From Cristatella mucedo (Eukaryota; Bryozoa; Phylactolaemata; Cristatellidae), in contig WPIO01000184.1 of the NCBI GenBank assembly GCA_009760855.2, positions 226,001-290,000 on the forward strand: a DNA stretch of 64,000 bases, read 5' to 3'. Each line of letters starts with the position of its first letter. Positions within the stretch are counted from its first letter, which is position 1. The position numbers were made by a program, and so were the translations under genes. The notes beneath the pieces were generated by a model, which had not been told where the DNA came from, did not search any database, and saw nothing but the letters and a program-made list of their open reading frames with translations. Positions 52,418 through 63,759 of this stretch are shown here, in pieces.

Positions 52418-53299
52418 TTGACAGTCATCGCCGTCGCCGCCGCCGTTTCAAGAGCGGACATATTCTCAGTCGCAGCCTCGCGTTCGGCAGAAAGCGGCCT
52501 GCCAGCGGTCATAGTTTGCTGCCACGACCTCCCAATAGGCAGCGACGTCCGCCACTGCCAGTATGGGCAGCGGCTCTACGAATCGTCCAGCCAACGGTGT
52601 TCCAGCCAAGAGATCAACGCGGTCAAAGCAACTTTGCGATTGTATTGCGATCGCTCCGGCAGTACCGGAATTTCGAACGCCCTGACAGCCGAAACGCTCC
52701 TTGCCAGCCCACCAACGAAACGCACTGGTCGAAAATCGCGTTCTAGGGCCACTAGCGGTGAAGAGCCTCGCAAAGCGCTCTCTTCGAATGCCTCCACGCT
52801 TGCGGTCACCGCTCACTTCGTCTGCGACGCGCCGCTCGTCCGCTGCGCGCACGACACTTCATGGCGAACTTGTTTTTCGCCAATAGCAATCGGAGCCCCG
52901 CGAACGATGTGCGCGTGCCCGACCTGACGCCCGACGGTGAATCCATTTAATCCTTTCGTGCCTGCGACGTCATCGTCGGAATCCCGCGTTCTCGTCTCAG
53001 TCGCTGTGGTTGACGCGACTGCCGCAGAAGACGGAGCGTGCGGCGAAGCAGTCGACGGAGCAGCTACGGCCGTCGCAGCAGCGGTAAAGCCCCGCCCCCG
53101 AGCATCGATCTCTAGCGCCAGCGGGCGTGCGCCGCCCGGCGCGTTTTGTCTCGCTCGTATCGCGTGCGACTCGATCGCTTCGATCGCTGCGTTACCTTCC
53201 CTCGCGCGCGAAGCAACTGCATTCGACGCTTCGGGCGAGCACTTGCTTTGCCTAAATGTCTCGGGTTTCATCTTGTCTACAGGAATTATTACTCGCTAG
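52418..53299 (+). other. GC- and CpG-rich island with long open frames, function unknown
   Basis: On + one frame is open from 52418 to 53299 except for a single TGA at 52925-52927. On - one frame is open from 53271 to 52576 except for a single TGA at 52813-52815. Compositions are Ala/Ser/Arg-rich and neither shows a domain I recognise; other minus frames are also open. Such multi-frame openness is expected in high-GC DNA. It may be a CpG-island promoter with a first exon, or a decayed gene. No splice-supported model could be built. Confidence 0.3.
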
Positions 53300-56200
53300 C
53301 ACCGAGCTGCTCACCCCTCTAGCAGCCTCTAGCAGCTACGCGCCGTACCCGGCTGCTTTGTTCTTGAGCCGTCGCTAACGCGCCTTGTCGCGTGAATGAG
53401 CATTGACTCACAATTGCATTTAGCCTTATACGTCTACGTGCAGTCATCTACGTACTGAAATTATCAGCGAGTCGCCCGAGCCGCGTGGAGATTCGTGCAC
53501 CACGAACGACAAAGCCTCCGCACGGGAACGGCCAAACCGATCTTTTTGCAAACGCTCATCCGTTGGCGTCGGTTTGACATGCAAACTGCATAGAATAAGT
53601 ACTAAAAATAACAGCTTGGTGCTTCAGATTTTATTACTCGGGTAAATGTGAAAAACTGGTCAAATTCTCGCTGTAGAAAACGTACCCGTAGATTTTAAAC
53701 TACAGGGAAGAAAAGTTTGTTTGTTAAACAGATTCATTTTTACATATAGCAGCTGAGCTCTAAGTAGGTGCACAAACAATTTGCCTCCTGCAGGACTCGA
53801 ACCCACGACCTGATTTAAGAAGTGCGAGCAGCTCTATCCTACAAATAATCTAAAATCTCTATCCTAAGCTAAGGCCCGGTGGCTCCCAGAACCACGCGCT
53901 CGTGGCGAAAAGGCACGACTTCCAGCAGGGCTTACCGGGGGCCGGAAATGATCGCAGCGGAATCTCGTCATTGACGATCAACCGCTGCCGCGGTATGGCA
54001 GCTGCTCAAAGCGGACGGCGGCAATACAAGAAAACTAAGCCAGCGAGTGGACTGCGAGTTGCCACCAACGCGAAAGGAGTGCGAAACACTCGACGCAGCC
54101 CACCGGTAGAGTCGCGCCATCGCACTGGCTGCCGTCGTCAGTAATCCTTTAGCAAGCACAAACCGTTATATTAAATGTAACTTGGCCTTACTTATAAAAA
54201 ATGTGTCGAGGCATCAATACAAAGCGAGTTAACATTCAAGAAAATAACAGACCTTAAAGAAGCAACCTAGACCTGTTCCACTCCTAAAACGAGGCTCCAC
54301 GGCAGCTTGCTTTCCCTCCGCTCCGGCGGAAATTCTACCGCTAACTTACCAACGGTACGATATTGTCCCATCGTCCTTCGTAGTTGGTGCAAAATCACTA
54401 CTACGCTCGACAGTTTTGAACTGTGGTTAAGAATGTCTATTCTAGTGGGTGCTCAGTCATGTGACTGCTGCAGTAGAATTTTTGTAATGGCTTCCCGAAG
54501 CTGCTTCGTTAGAAAACCGTGGCCATTGCCTATACAGGTAAGCATTACTCAAAAGCACTTGTTTTTGACGTCGCAGATCGTCGTATATCGCGGTCACGCG
54601 GCGTGCGTCGGCGCAGCTGCTGGAACAGCCTCCCGCGACTTGAATGAAGCTCAAAAACGTTGTACTTGAAAAGGTGCCAGGATAAACTGGTCGAGGCCGT
54701 GACAGGCAGCAATGTCTCGCAATCATTGCGGGGACTTTTCCGACGCGGACGACTCAAATGTCGCGGTGACCCTGCGCGTAAGGCCCACAGAGTGTTCTAG
54801 TTCCAACGAGCAGGCTGTGGTGACAGCAGGAATCGGTGTAGGGTTTTAGAGTTGAAGGCGAGCGGTCTCTTAAGAGTTTAAATTTGGCTCGAGTCGCACC
54901 CAAGCGACTTGAAGCTAATGAGCGTGCGTGACGATGCGGCGCCTGATGAGTACGTTTCTTCAATAGATGCGCCTAAGCGAGATGATGAATTAAATGAATT
55001 AAACGCTTACGACAGAAAAGTGCACGCTACGCGTGAGTAAATCTGGGTACGCTGCTTGGTAGCGGTGACCTAGTAACCGCAGTGCAAGAAAAAAAAGTCG
55101 CCTTGGTATTTTTAACTTCAAATAAAAGAAATGCGTCCAACTAGTTATTAGCTTAAAACTTCTTCTTTTGGCGGAGACGATGCGACAGCGTATAAAAAGG
55201 ATGAAAAAACAAAAGCCTTTTACCCAAGGCACTAAGCTAGTTGGCGCTATTATCTACTTGTCTGAAAGCAATTTATTTTACCCAAACTGGAGTTTGGCAA
55301 ATAAAAAAATATGTATACACATAAATCACTTGAATAGCACTCTTAGGATAACGCTGTCTTTATCCAGGCGATTCACGCTTGCTGCAGTGCTCGAGCCAAT
55401 GGCCGCGGTCGTAAACGAGAGCCCCTTTGACCCCCTTGGATGAGCGAATGGCCTTCTGATCCTGTAAAAGTGCCGTCCAATCAGTAATCGTCTGCAGGAC
55501 TTTTTTGACTGCGTCTCCGGAAACCCCAAAATCTGGCCGAAGGTAAACCGAAATCAGCAGAAAATTGTGTAGAGGCTACTCACGCCGATAAACGTGCTCC
55601 TGGCCAAGAAGCCATCGATTGTGCAAACGGTCCATCTGCAGCAGTGAAGCACGTGACGTCCCACTACAACTATTCACTAAACATTTTTTCACTGTAGAAG
55701 TTTCTTAAAAAAATCCTTAGGTCACGAGAACGGCAATTTATAGCGGTTCCCGGTCCTTAAGACAAGCGAGGAATATCTAAACTGAGCCTTAAAAATATAG
55801 TTAATCCCAAAGGTAGCTTTGACATCTGTAGCTATACCTGTGGTTGCCGAATACGGTTAGAGAGGTATAAGGGCCCCTACTTTATTAGTCAGGTCCACCT
55901 CTGTAGCGTGCATGCACCAGTCTACTCGACAACTGACGGCTAGAAGTGATCAGCACTAGCCATATTGTGCAACTCACTGTTCAACATCTAAATCAAGTCA
56001 GCTCTCTGGATCCAAGCATAGAGTTCGGCTGCCTCGGTATTACATCGCTATGACTGCTATGCTACTTAACCATTGATTACGAAATACAGTTTTCGCTTTA
56101 ATTATAATTCTGGGACGAGTTTTTTCATCTCTCCAGTCGCTGTCTGGATGATGTAACATCCAAATATTTCAATAATATACTTGATCTAATAACCTCTCTT

Positions 56201-56513
56201 GTGTTTTTAAAATGACCGGTAAATGTCAGACTACGTTAGTAACCAGTTGAAAGTTATCGCTCGTCATTTCTAACTGTATTAGCCGCCACTAATTGATAAT
56301 GGTTTTGAAGCACTCTCGTAGTGTCAGTAGAGATTTCCCAAGAATTGAGGCCAAAAGAGATTAAAACGCATATAGGCAGCAAAACTGAATGTAGCTCTAA
56401 GCTGTCAACATGAATTACAACACGGTATTATCGTTTTGAATAAAAAAGGAGCTTCAATAGATCTCTGACAGAACCTGATGAAGCTTGGGGGCATTTCAAT
56501 CTAAATATTACAA
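53300..56513. other. No recognised gene; one tRNA-like SINE head
   Basis: 53785-53845 (minus) contains a B-box-like GGGTTCGAGTCC and a short A-box-like piece. 53880-54150 is GC-rich with a short RR-rich frame. The remainder is AT-rich without recognised elements. Confidence 0.45.
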
Positions 56514-56705
56514 TGTATATATATATATATATATTGCAATATTTATATTTATATACAGAGATCTATATCTATATGTATCTATATGTATGCATCCATACAT
56601 AGTGTTCGGACCTCACACGACTCATGGAAATATGCACTCTCCATGGATATGGCGGGGCGATAACTGACGGCTGGGCAGCGTATACCAGCATTTCTGGTGA
56701 GCCAT

Positions 56706-56857
56706 GATGGCACACTGTAAGGCCGTTGCTCCGCCACCTCAGTCCCGAGATCGCGGGTTTGCATCCTGCTGCTAACAGTTCTTTATTGCCGCTGCAAGTG
56801 CGGTGATAGCCTTTAAGGCTTTTCCGCCGCTTTACAAAAAGAGGCTGTTAAATCAGC
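56706..56857 (+). mobile_element. SINE-2, plus strand
   Basis: tRNA-like head (ATGGCACACTGTAAGGC; B-box area ATCGCGGGTTTGCATCC), body GCGGTGATAGCCTTTAAGGC and TTTCCGCCGCTTTACAAAAAG, end GAGGCTGTTAAATCAGC. Partner copies are at 23499-23655 and 62686-62806 on minus. Confidence 0.75.
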
Positions 56858-58779
56858 TAGTATTTAGTATTTAGACGTACTTGCATGGTGACTTTGATAC
56901 TCTGAAGGAAGAGGTGCGCTAACGTTTAAAGTAAGCGTCAGAAAATCTACCGGTTTTGTCACGGAAAACCAGCAGTCAGCTGAGAGTAATGCTCAGACTT
57001 GTGGAAATGAGTACTGATAACGTGCAGTTGCGTGGTCTCCTAGCCTCGACTCACGATCTGAAGTGCGTAGCGAGACTTGCTACAGGCGCATTACTTGTTG
57101 TGCATACATCATCCGTATGCATCCGTATCATCCGTTCGCAGTCAGGGAAAACAAGCTTGTTCAGCGTCAGAGCAACGGCCCTCAAACGTTCGAGCGGTAG
57201 CCGTCTCGGAGCGAGCTGCAGCCGCCGCAGGCTCCACGGTGGCTATTACCGGCCCAGGGAGACGACCGCTTTATTACATGCCAGCCGAGAAGCTTTGTTT
57301 TAGCTATATTCAGTGTAGTGACGATGCTGTAGATAACATGCCGATGCTATCTGATGACAAAGAATGTTACCTGTCTAGGTCGCGAGCTCTTTGTTTTAAT
57401 GGTGACTACTTTTCGCATGCTTTACGACATGACGAAACCTCTTTTCTTGTGCGTCAATGTGTTTGTATGACTTCTTCTATAGTAATGCCATTTACTTTGT
57501 AGCATGGTAAACGTGACGTCGTCCTCTTCGATTACTCGAACATCGATCAAGGTGGAATGGTTACGACCACGATACGGCTGCTGAATCGGCGCGTCGTAAA
57601 AGTAAATGCGTTTAACGTATTGTGCCAATTTGTGGTAACTTAACTGCTCACTGCGTTTAGACAGTCTGCCAGCGAGAGTACAAGCTTCTAAGAGTGAACG
57701 CCCAACGTTAACTACAGTACTCCAGAGACTAACTGAACTAAAGGCAGACAAGGCTGGATTCCTGAGGCTATGCCAGTACGGAACACGATAATATGATTTC
57801 GTAATTGCTTGTGCTACGGTGCCGGGAGCTCTCTTCCTTGTGTTGTGTGTTCTAATTTCGCCCTACTGTGAGAACGTATCAGGTAACTATTAAAACAGCA
57901 GCACAACAATGGATACGGCTAATAGCGAGGGCAGGGCAAAAGGATATTGAGTTGTGGGGAGTTGCAGTTGAACGAAGAATCAAAGGACTCATGTGTCTGG
58001 GGAACTCTCTTCGGATGTTGTCTCACGACAAAGGAGATTTCAAGACTAATGAAGGACATCATGGATTATCTCTGACAAGAAATTGCAAATGGGTTTACCG
58101 GCTCAAAGGTCTCGATACCAAATCGGATCTTTTGCTGGAAGTAGAGAATCTTTCCTTTTTTTGAAGATACTTGACCAGGTTATACTCCGCTAGTAAGGTC
58201 TTGATCTGGAAGGTTTTCATTGTTCAGGCGTTAATAGTGTACCCAGGCTAGGTTCGGTTGGCTTGGACCGGGCAGCTATAATGTGGGTAAGGGTAACGGG
58301 CTTGGCCGGGGTCGGTCCAACGGCATGGCCGGATGTGCGGTGACGTGAAGTCACCGGGGCTCTTGGGTAGAAGAAGCTGGCCGATTAAGTCGTGGTACCT
58401 GGATGGTTGCAGGGGTGCTCCGGCGATGCGGTCACGCACGCAAGGCGACGAGTTTCCAAGGCCCGAGCGGAGCTGGATGGCACGCTTGTTGTTGGGACTT
58501 GTATATTCCGCGTTTCCCGCGAAGCGTGTTCGTGAACCCCCCCCCCCGTGTGTTGGCGTCTTTCGGCGAAAGCTCTTTACTGTTGTGGACGTCCGCTCCG
58601 TCTATCCCAGAATACTCAGCTAGCCGGGTCATGTACGGCTTATGCTCGTACTGGTGGTATAGAGGCCGGCAACGGTATGATGGTGGGAGCCGACTGACAA
58701 ACTAACACGTTTGTTCGCGCTTGCTGCGTCGTCTTGCGCCCCTATAGTGTACTTTGTTTAGGACCCTCCATGTAGACTT
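56858..58779. other. No recognised gene
   Basis: Contains overlapping + frames of 115 and 141 codons (56956-57502) without known motifs; their start shares SSQLRVMLRLVEMS with the mini-ORF at 35486. GC-rich 58250-58720 has open frames on both strands and a C10 run. Unassigned. Confidence 0.4.
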
Positions 58780-59285
58780 GTTTAGTTCGCCTGTTGTTGT
58801 TGGCGCATGCGTTATCATAAAGAGGTTTAACCTGACGGCCGCTCGTCTTACCCTAGCTCAGCGGCATGAACTGCTGTATCAGTTTCAGCATGTTGGCGCC
58901 CTCAAGTCCTGTGTGGACAATAAATTAGCTGTCCCATTCCTCTGCTTAAAGACCGTTGGTGACAGAAGCTTTAGCTCTGCAGGTCCTAGACTGTGGAACT
59001 CGTTTCCACAATTCTTACGCAACGACAACTATTCTCCAACTGCCGACTGTGGCATCTTCTTTTCAGCGGTCCTGAGCTGCTACTTCTATGCTACTCACTA
59101 CCTCAACTGCTCTCCTGACTCTGCTACTCTTCCCACTTTCTCTTTGTTGCGTGGGAAGAAGTCTGTTGGCTACCGAATGCGTACCGAAAGCCGCTTAGGC
59201 TGTGACTTCGCTCTACAAAACTCTCCTGCATAACACCCACATCGTCTTTATGACTTTGTGGAGTTACAGACAGAGATACATGGCG
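58780..59285 (+). mobile_element. LINE-B 3' third
   Basis: HELLYQFQHVGALKSCVDNK, VPFLCLKTVGDRSFSSAGPR, LWNSFPQFLRND, then CFYATHYLN and the conserved 3' UTR (GCGTACCGAAAGCCGCTTAG, GGAGTTACAGACAGAG). The frame is largely open to 59233 but runs into the former 3' UTR. Confidence 0.8.
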
Positions 59286-59489
59286 AGCGGCAGCGTGGCC
59301 GGAGTATGGCGGGGTTTAGCGGGAACTAGCCTTTGACCCATTGAACTCGGCTACAATAGACCAGAGTTGTAAAACGAAATATGTGCCTGTAAAATACTTA
59401 TTACCATACGGCCCGGCTCAGCACTAAAGATACTACTGGAACTCATGTCTTTTATTGTCAGTTATGGAGAAGATATGTTTCCTTATTTC

Positions 59490-59572
59490 AATCGAGCTTC
59501 TTTTGCAGCAAATCTAAAATATCTAGAAAGAGATTGAGTTCTTTGAGGGCGCTATATCAAATGTATTATTAT
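59490..59572 (+). mobile_element. LINE-A 3' tail, plus strand
   Basis: TTTTGCAGCAAATCTAAAATATC, AGAGATTGAGTTCTTTGAG and GGCGCTATATCAAATG with ATT tail. It abuts a minus-strand LINE-A tail at 59576. Confidence 0.8.
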
Positions 59573-59575
59573 AAT

Positions 59576-60115
59576 TAATAATAATAATAATAATGCACTT
59601 GATAAAGCGCCCTCAGAGAACTCAATCTCTCTCTAGGCGCTTTACATTTGCTGCAAAAGGAAATCCAATTGAATGGTGAGTAAAATCATGCGTGATAAAC
59701 AAACAAAATGAATAACATGGTTAGGGATGACATGCACAGGGTCACCATGCAAATGTGGTTAGTGGCAGCAATGCCAGTTCATGTACCCGAAGAACGAACC
59801 GCAAAGACTTACTAAATGCAGCAAAAGACGGGTGCGTTTCAAACTTCTTTTTAACAGTCATGTCAGTGGACGTTGTGACTTGTGTCGTTAGTGAGCTCCA
59901 GGCTTTGGGTAGCCGCGCTGGTTTGGACCAGTGGCTAAGGTGCTCGCCTCAACCGAGGTCTGGCCGAGGTCGTGGGCTCGAGCCCGTGGCATATGAGAAG
60001 CGCCTGAATAGAGAATAAGTTCTCCTAACGTGCTATACAAATGAATTATTTATTTATAGGAACTAAAGGTACGATCACCAACGCTCTAGAGGTTCGTACG
60101 AAGTATTGCTAAGCA
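59576..60115 (-). mobile_element. LINE-A, minus strand, interrupted by SINE-1
   Basis: (AAT)n, hairpin (AAAGCGCCC, TAGGCGCTTT), 3' UTR (ATGCACAGGGTC, ATGCAAATGTGG) and ORF end to CTCCAGGCTTTGGGTA, then a SINE-1 at 59910-60057, then LINE-A resumes with GAACTAAAGGTACGATC and GGTTCGTACGAAG. Confidence 0.85.
59910..60057 (+). mobile_element. SINE-1 nested in LINE-A
   Basis: TGGTTTGGACCAGTGGCTAAGG, GGTCGTGGGCTCGAGCCC, GAAGCGCCTGAATAGAG, AATAAGTTCTCC and TGCTATACAAATGAATTATT. Its insertion splits the NSLP/SFGDRAF coding region of the LINE-A copy. Confidence 0.9.
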
Positions 60116-60387
60116 ACTATGTAGTTTGACGGCCGACAGCAATCAACCAACGGTACAGGAACATCTTCTCGTCCGAGAAAACAGCTTCGTAAAACAGCTC
60201 GCTATGCGACGGGTCACAATCGTCATCCCGAGGCCGCCTCCCCCCCTTCACACTGCTCCCTCTTTTTGCAGGCCGTGACTATCTCCATAATCAATTACAT
60301 TAAACTATGACCACATATAAATCATTAACCGATAAAACCACAAACCCGCACTAAGCCATAAAACCACAACTGAATCAGAATTGAGGG

Positions 60388-60540
60388 TTGTGAGCTGGTT
60401 TGGTCCTGTGGCTAAGGTGCTCCTCAACCGAGGTCTGGCTGAGGTCGTGGGCTCGAGCCCTGAGGCACATGTGAAGCGCCTGAATAGAGATTAAGTTCTC
60501 TAGGGACGCTATACAAATGAATTATTTATTATTTGTTATT
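60388..60540 (+). mobile_element. SINE-1, plus strand
   Basis: GAGCTGGTTTGGTCCTGTGGC, GGTCGTGGGCTCGAGCCC, GAAGCGCCTGAATAGAG, ATTAAGTTCTCTAGGG and GCTATACAAATGAATTATT. Confidence 0.9.
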
Positions 60541-60549
60541 ACTATTCAT

Positions 60550-60660
60550 CGCGTTGAGGGGGAGTAGTCATGATAAATAGGCTGCGACCAGAGAATGATG
60601 GAACATAAAAGTGACAGAATCTTGAAGTCGATACGAAGCGTGATTGGAAGCCAGTGAAAC
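60550..60660 (-). mobile_element. LINE-A internal piece, minus strand
   Basis: GGGGGAGTAGTCATGATAAATAGG, GACCAGAGAATGATGGAAC and TCTTGAAGTCGATACG align with the reverse complement of LINE-A LAPAYLSDLLP to RIDFKVL. It may be the continuation of the 59576-60115 copy, separated by other insertions. Confidence 0.65.
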
Positions 60661-60827
60661 ATTACGACTTAAATCAAAGATTCCGTCACTTACTCTAGGC
60701 CACAGTGCCGTCGGTGTGCGTCACGGCGGTCGTTGAACGCCTGTAATCGTTGGCTGCAATGAAACAGCCCTTTCTAAGTTAAGGATACTGACTTGATAAG
60801 TTGGTATGAGTGCTCTTCGCAGATGTC

Positions 60828-61458
60828 GTGGTGCAAAACTCTGCAGCTAGGCTTGTCTGTCGTGAGCGTCGCAATTGCCACCTCACACCACTTCTCGCCG
60901 ACCTGCACTGGCTATCAGTCAAGCAACGGATTGACTTCAAGGTTTTGTCGCTCACTTTTAGGTCACTTTATTCTTTGGCTCCAGCCTACTTATCTGAACT
61001 ACTGCCCCACCAGGCCATGCATCGTGCCCTTCGCTTTTCGGAATCCAACAGTTTACCAATACCTCGTACAAACCTCAAATCCTTTGGAGACCGTGCATTT
61101 AGTTCACATGCTCCCAAAGCCTGGAACTCCCTCCCGACTTTCGTCAGAACATCCCCTGACTTGACCTCATTTAAAAAGAACTTAAAAACACACCTATTTA
61201 GGACAGCATTTAGTCGGTCCCTGTGATTCGTCCTTGATGTGCTTATGCACGATGACACTGTGCATTCTGCCACTAACCACATTTGCATGCTGACCCTGTG
61301 CACGTCACCCCTAACCATGTTATTTATGTTGTTTGTTTATCAAGCATAATATTACTCACCATTTAATTGCATTTCCCTATGCAGCCAATGTAAACCGCCT
61401 AGAAAGAAATTGAGTTCTCTGAGGGCGCTTTATCAAGTGCATTATTATTATTATTATT
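60828..61458 (+). mobile_element. LINE-A copy with open C-terminal frame
   Basis: Frame to 61226 reads QNSAARLVCRERRNCH, DLHWLSVKQRIDFKVLSLTF, LYSLAPAYLSELLPHQA, SFGDRAFSSHAPKAWNSLP and KTHLFRTAFSRSL; then 3' UTR, tail hairpin (CCGCC...GGGCGCTTT) and (ATT)n. One of the least decayed C-terminal frames. Confidence 0.9.
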
Positions 61459-61659
61459 CCTTCCACTGTCGGCTTGCAGCAGCTAGCTGTGCAAGCTGCA
61501 GAGTTCAGGGGTCAACAAGATCTTCACGGGTCGGCTGTGACTTAACATCACGTTACGTTTTCGGCCTAGTTCTGACCGGACGTTAAGAGCACACATCACA
61601 TTGGAACCACCGTGCAGAGTACCGAGGCGGGCGAGCGCCCGTACAAAATAAAAAAAAAT

Positions 61660-61800
61660 ATTCATTTATATAGCGCCCTAAGAGAGTTTAACTATATTTC
61701 AGGCGCTTCATGTATGACACGGGACTCGAGCCCACGACTATGGCAAATCCTCGGAACGGGGCCACAGCACCTACACCACTGGGCCAAATCCCGTACTCTT
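61660..61800 (-). mobile_element. SINE-1, minus strand, diverged head
   Basis: TTCATTTATATAGCGCCC, GAGTTTAACTATATTTCAGG, CGCTTCATGTATGACACGGG, GACTCGAGCCCACGAC and CACCACTGGGCCAAATC. On minus the A box is TGGCCCAGTGGTGTAGG, a variant head. Confidence 0.8.
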
Positions 61801-62685
61801 GCAGGATTAGCTTGTATTTCACCGAGAATGATATAATTTTAGCGCATATATTAACAATTATTATCATACGTTTCTGAATCCTCAAGTTCATTTAAAATAT
61901 AAGTAGCACTCTTTCCGAGAGAAGGAAGCGCGTGAATTGACAAACTCTTCCGTCCGACCTTTGCCTTGTTCCTAGCACCGCTTCCGGCTGGCAGGCAGTG
62001 CTTGTCGATGTTTTAATGGAGCCCGCGAACGGTCATAAGCAGTATATCTCTCGTCAATAACTATGGAATTCAAGAAATAAAAGGTTACTTTACAAGTAAG
62101 ATTATTAGCAGTTGTCCAACCCTAGCGAAAATTAAAAAATGCGCCTGTGGCGCTACAATTCGGTTGATCGCTGAACCTGCATGGCTTTCTAAAGTATCTC
62201 TAAACTACGATCTGTCTGTAAGTGTCATGATAACCAGCGTGTGCTTCCAACACGGTGATTGTCGCAGCAGCGTAAGCAAGGCAAGCGTTGAGCCTTGAGT
62301 ATTAAAACTTGGCCACGAGGTACGTGCGCATGGCGCAGCCATGCTGCGACGGCTTAGATTTCATGTGCGATTGTCTAGGGATGATTTTTAGGAAGGTTTC
62401 GTGCCATAACCCAAGGTTATGTGTCATAAAATCCATCTCAGTCGGTTAGCTGTGCGTGGGGCGTCTGACGATTGCATTTGATGTCGGCTTCTTTACGCTC
62501 GTCCCTCTCTGGCTTAGAAATAGACCGCTTAACATAATGGATATGAACTGGTTATGTTGAACTGTAAGCTCTCTGAATTACTTAAGCTTTCCTCAGTTTT
62601 TGGCATTCTAGCTTGTATTTGTGTTACATCTGACTCGTTAGCTGTGCTTCGTGGCTCTCTATCACTGGCGTTTAAGCGAAGGTCC
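61801..62685. other. No gene seen; third copy of the 40.4/40.7 kb repeat
   Basis: 62495-62600 shares CGTCCCTCTCTGGCTTAGAA and GATATGAACTGGTTATGTTGAACTG with 40770-40840. Otherwise nothing recognised. Confidence 0.45.
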
Positions 62686-62806
62686 AGCTGATTTAACAGC
62701 CTCATTTGAATAGCGGCAGAAAAGCCTTAGCGGTTCGCAGCAAGACTCGGACCCACGACCTGGGTCGTGATTAGCAAGCACCTTACCTTTGGGTTATTTG
62801 TCTAGC
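62686..62806 (-). mobile_element. SINE-2, minus strand
   Basis: Minus reading: A-box area AACCCAAAGGTAAGGTGC, B-box area GGTCGTGGGTCCGAGTC, then CCGCTAAGGCTTTTCTGCCG and the end GAGGCTGTTAAATCAGC. Confidence 0.8.
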
Positions 62807-63424
62807 CTCGGAAAGAGCTAGCGCCGTTTCAAGCGCTGTATTGGCGGTCTAGGAACATGTTTTCAGAAGCCGCTGCGCCTCGTTTACACATTGGTGTCTA
62901 TATTGTTGACTGCGACCGGTTGTAACTTACCACGTAACTTTTACTGTTTAAACTGCAGCTGTAACAGACAGCTGCTCTGACGTCGGTTGCTTTGAGGAAC
63001 AAGAACGCTGCTTGTATTGGTCTTGAGCTTTAAGTAATTACTGACTTTAATCGACTTGTGTTACGTGGTCGATAAGAATATGTGTTTCTGTGCTGATGCA
63101 AAATGCACTGATATGCCTTTGTGTCGTAAGCTGCTGCTTCATGATGGCTGAAACGGCTGCTCGTAAGTTTTACATTTCCACGGCTTGAGTTCGTTTTTGT
63201 CGACTGTGGGAAGTCCTTGTTGTGCTTGTTATCATGTTAGCATGGAATTTATCTGCCGAGATTTCGTTGAAATAAGATTTTTTTAAATGCTGTGCCCTAA
63301 TCGTAATGCACGTCAACCAATAGTATGTCTCTATGACCTTACCGTGGTAGCTTAATTGGCATGCACATATATTGCACTTTTTGTTACGACTTACAGTAGC
63401 ATGATAGTGTTCACTGGGCTGTAT
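62807..63424. other. No recognised gene
   Basis: AT-rich; nothing recognised. Confidence 0.5.
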
Positions 63425-63510
63425 TAATATTTAAGGCTATCTATCTCCCATTCTAAGAAGGCCACTAGCCAGCTAGGCCGTGTGCCTACTGTTTTCATCC
63501 TGAGATCTCA
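63425..63510 (+). repeat. Possible third copy of the pre-zinc-finger duplicated block
   Basis: GGCCACTAGCCAGCTAGGCC, TGTTTTCATCCTGAGATCTC and GGAGTTTCTTCTTCTA resemble 47475-47535 and 43215-43280. Short and diverged. Confidence 0.4.
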
Positions 63511-63526
63511 GGAGTTTCTTCTTCTA

Positions 63527-63690
63527 ATAATAATAATACTGTATAGCCCCCTTGGAGAACATAATCTCTTCGTATTCACTTTACGTGTGCTCTAAAGAGA
63601 TCGGTATCAACTGATTAATAGTGGCATGTGAAATGTGAACAAGCATGGTATGCTTAGATATATCATGCACAGTGTCAGCATGTAAAATAT
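63527..63690 (-). mobile_element. LINE-A 3' end, minus strand
   Basis: (AAT)n, GTATAGCCCCCTTGGAGAAC, ATAATCTCTTCGTATTC, ACTTTACGTGTGCTC and ATAGTGGCATG match the LINE-A 3' UTR in reverse. Confidence 0.7.
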
Positions 63691-63759
63691 AGGCTGCCCG
63701 GTGAGTGGTTTTTATGAGTGCCAATCGAACCAGAGCCAGAATGTTGGTTCTTTCTGCTC

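Noticed and set aside
52813-52815. Selenocysteine codon at the single in-frame TGA
   Set aside because: No SECIS-like element or known selenoprotein motif is recognisable, and the frame itself is not supported.
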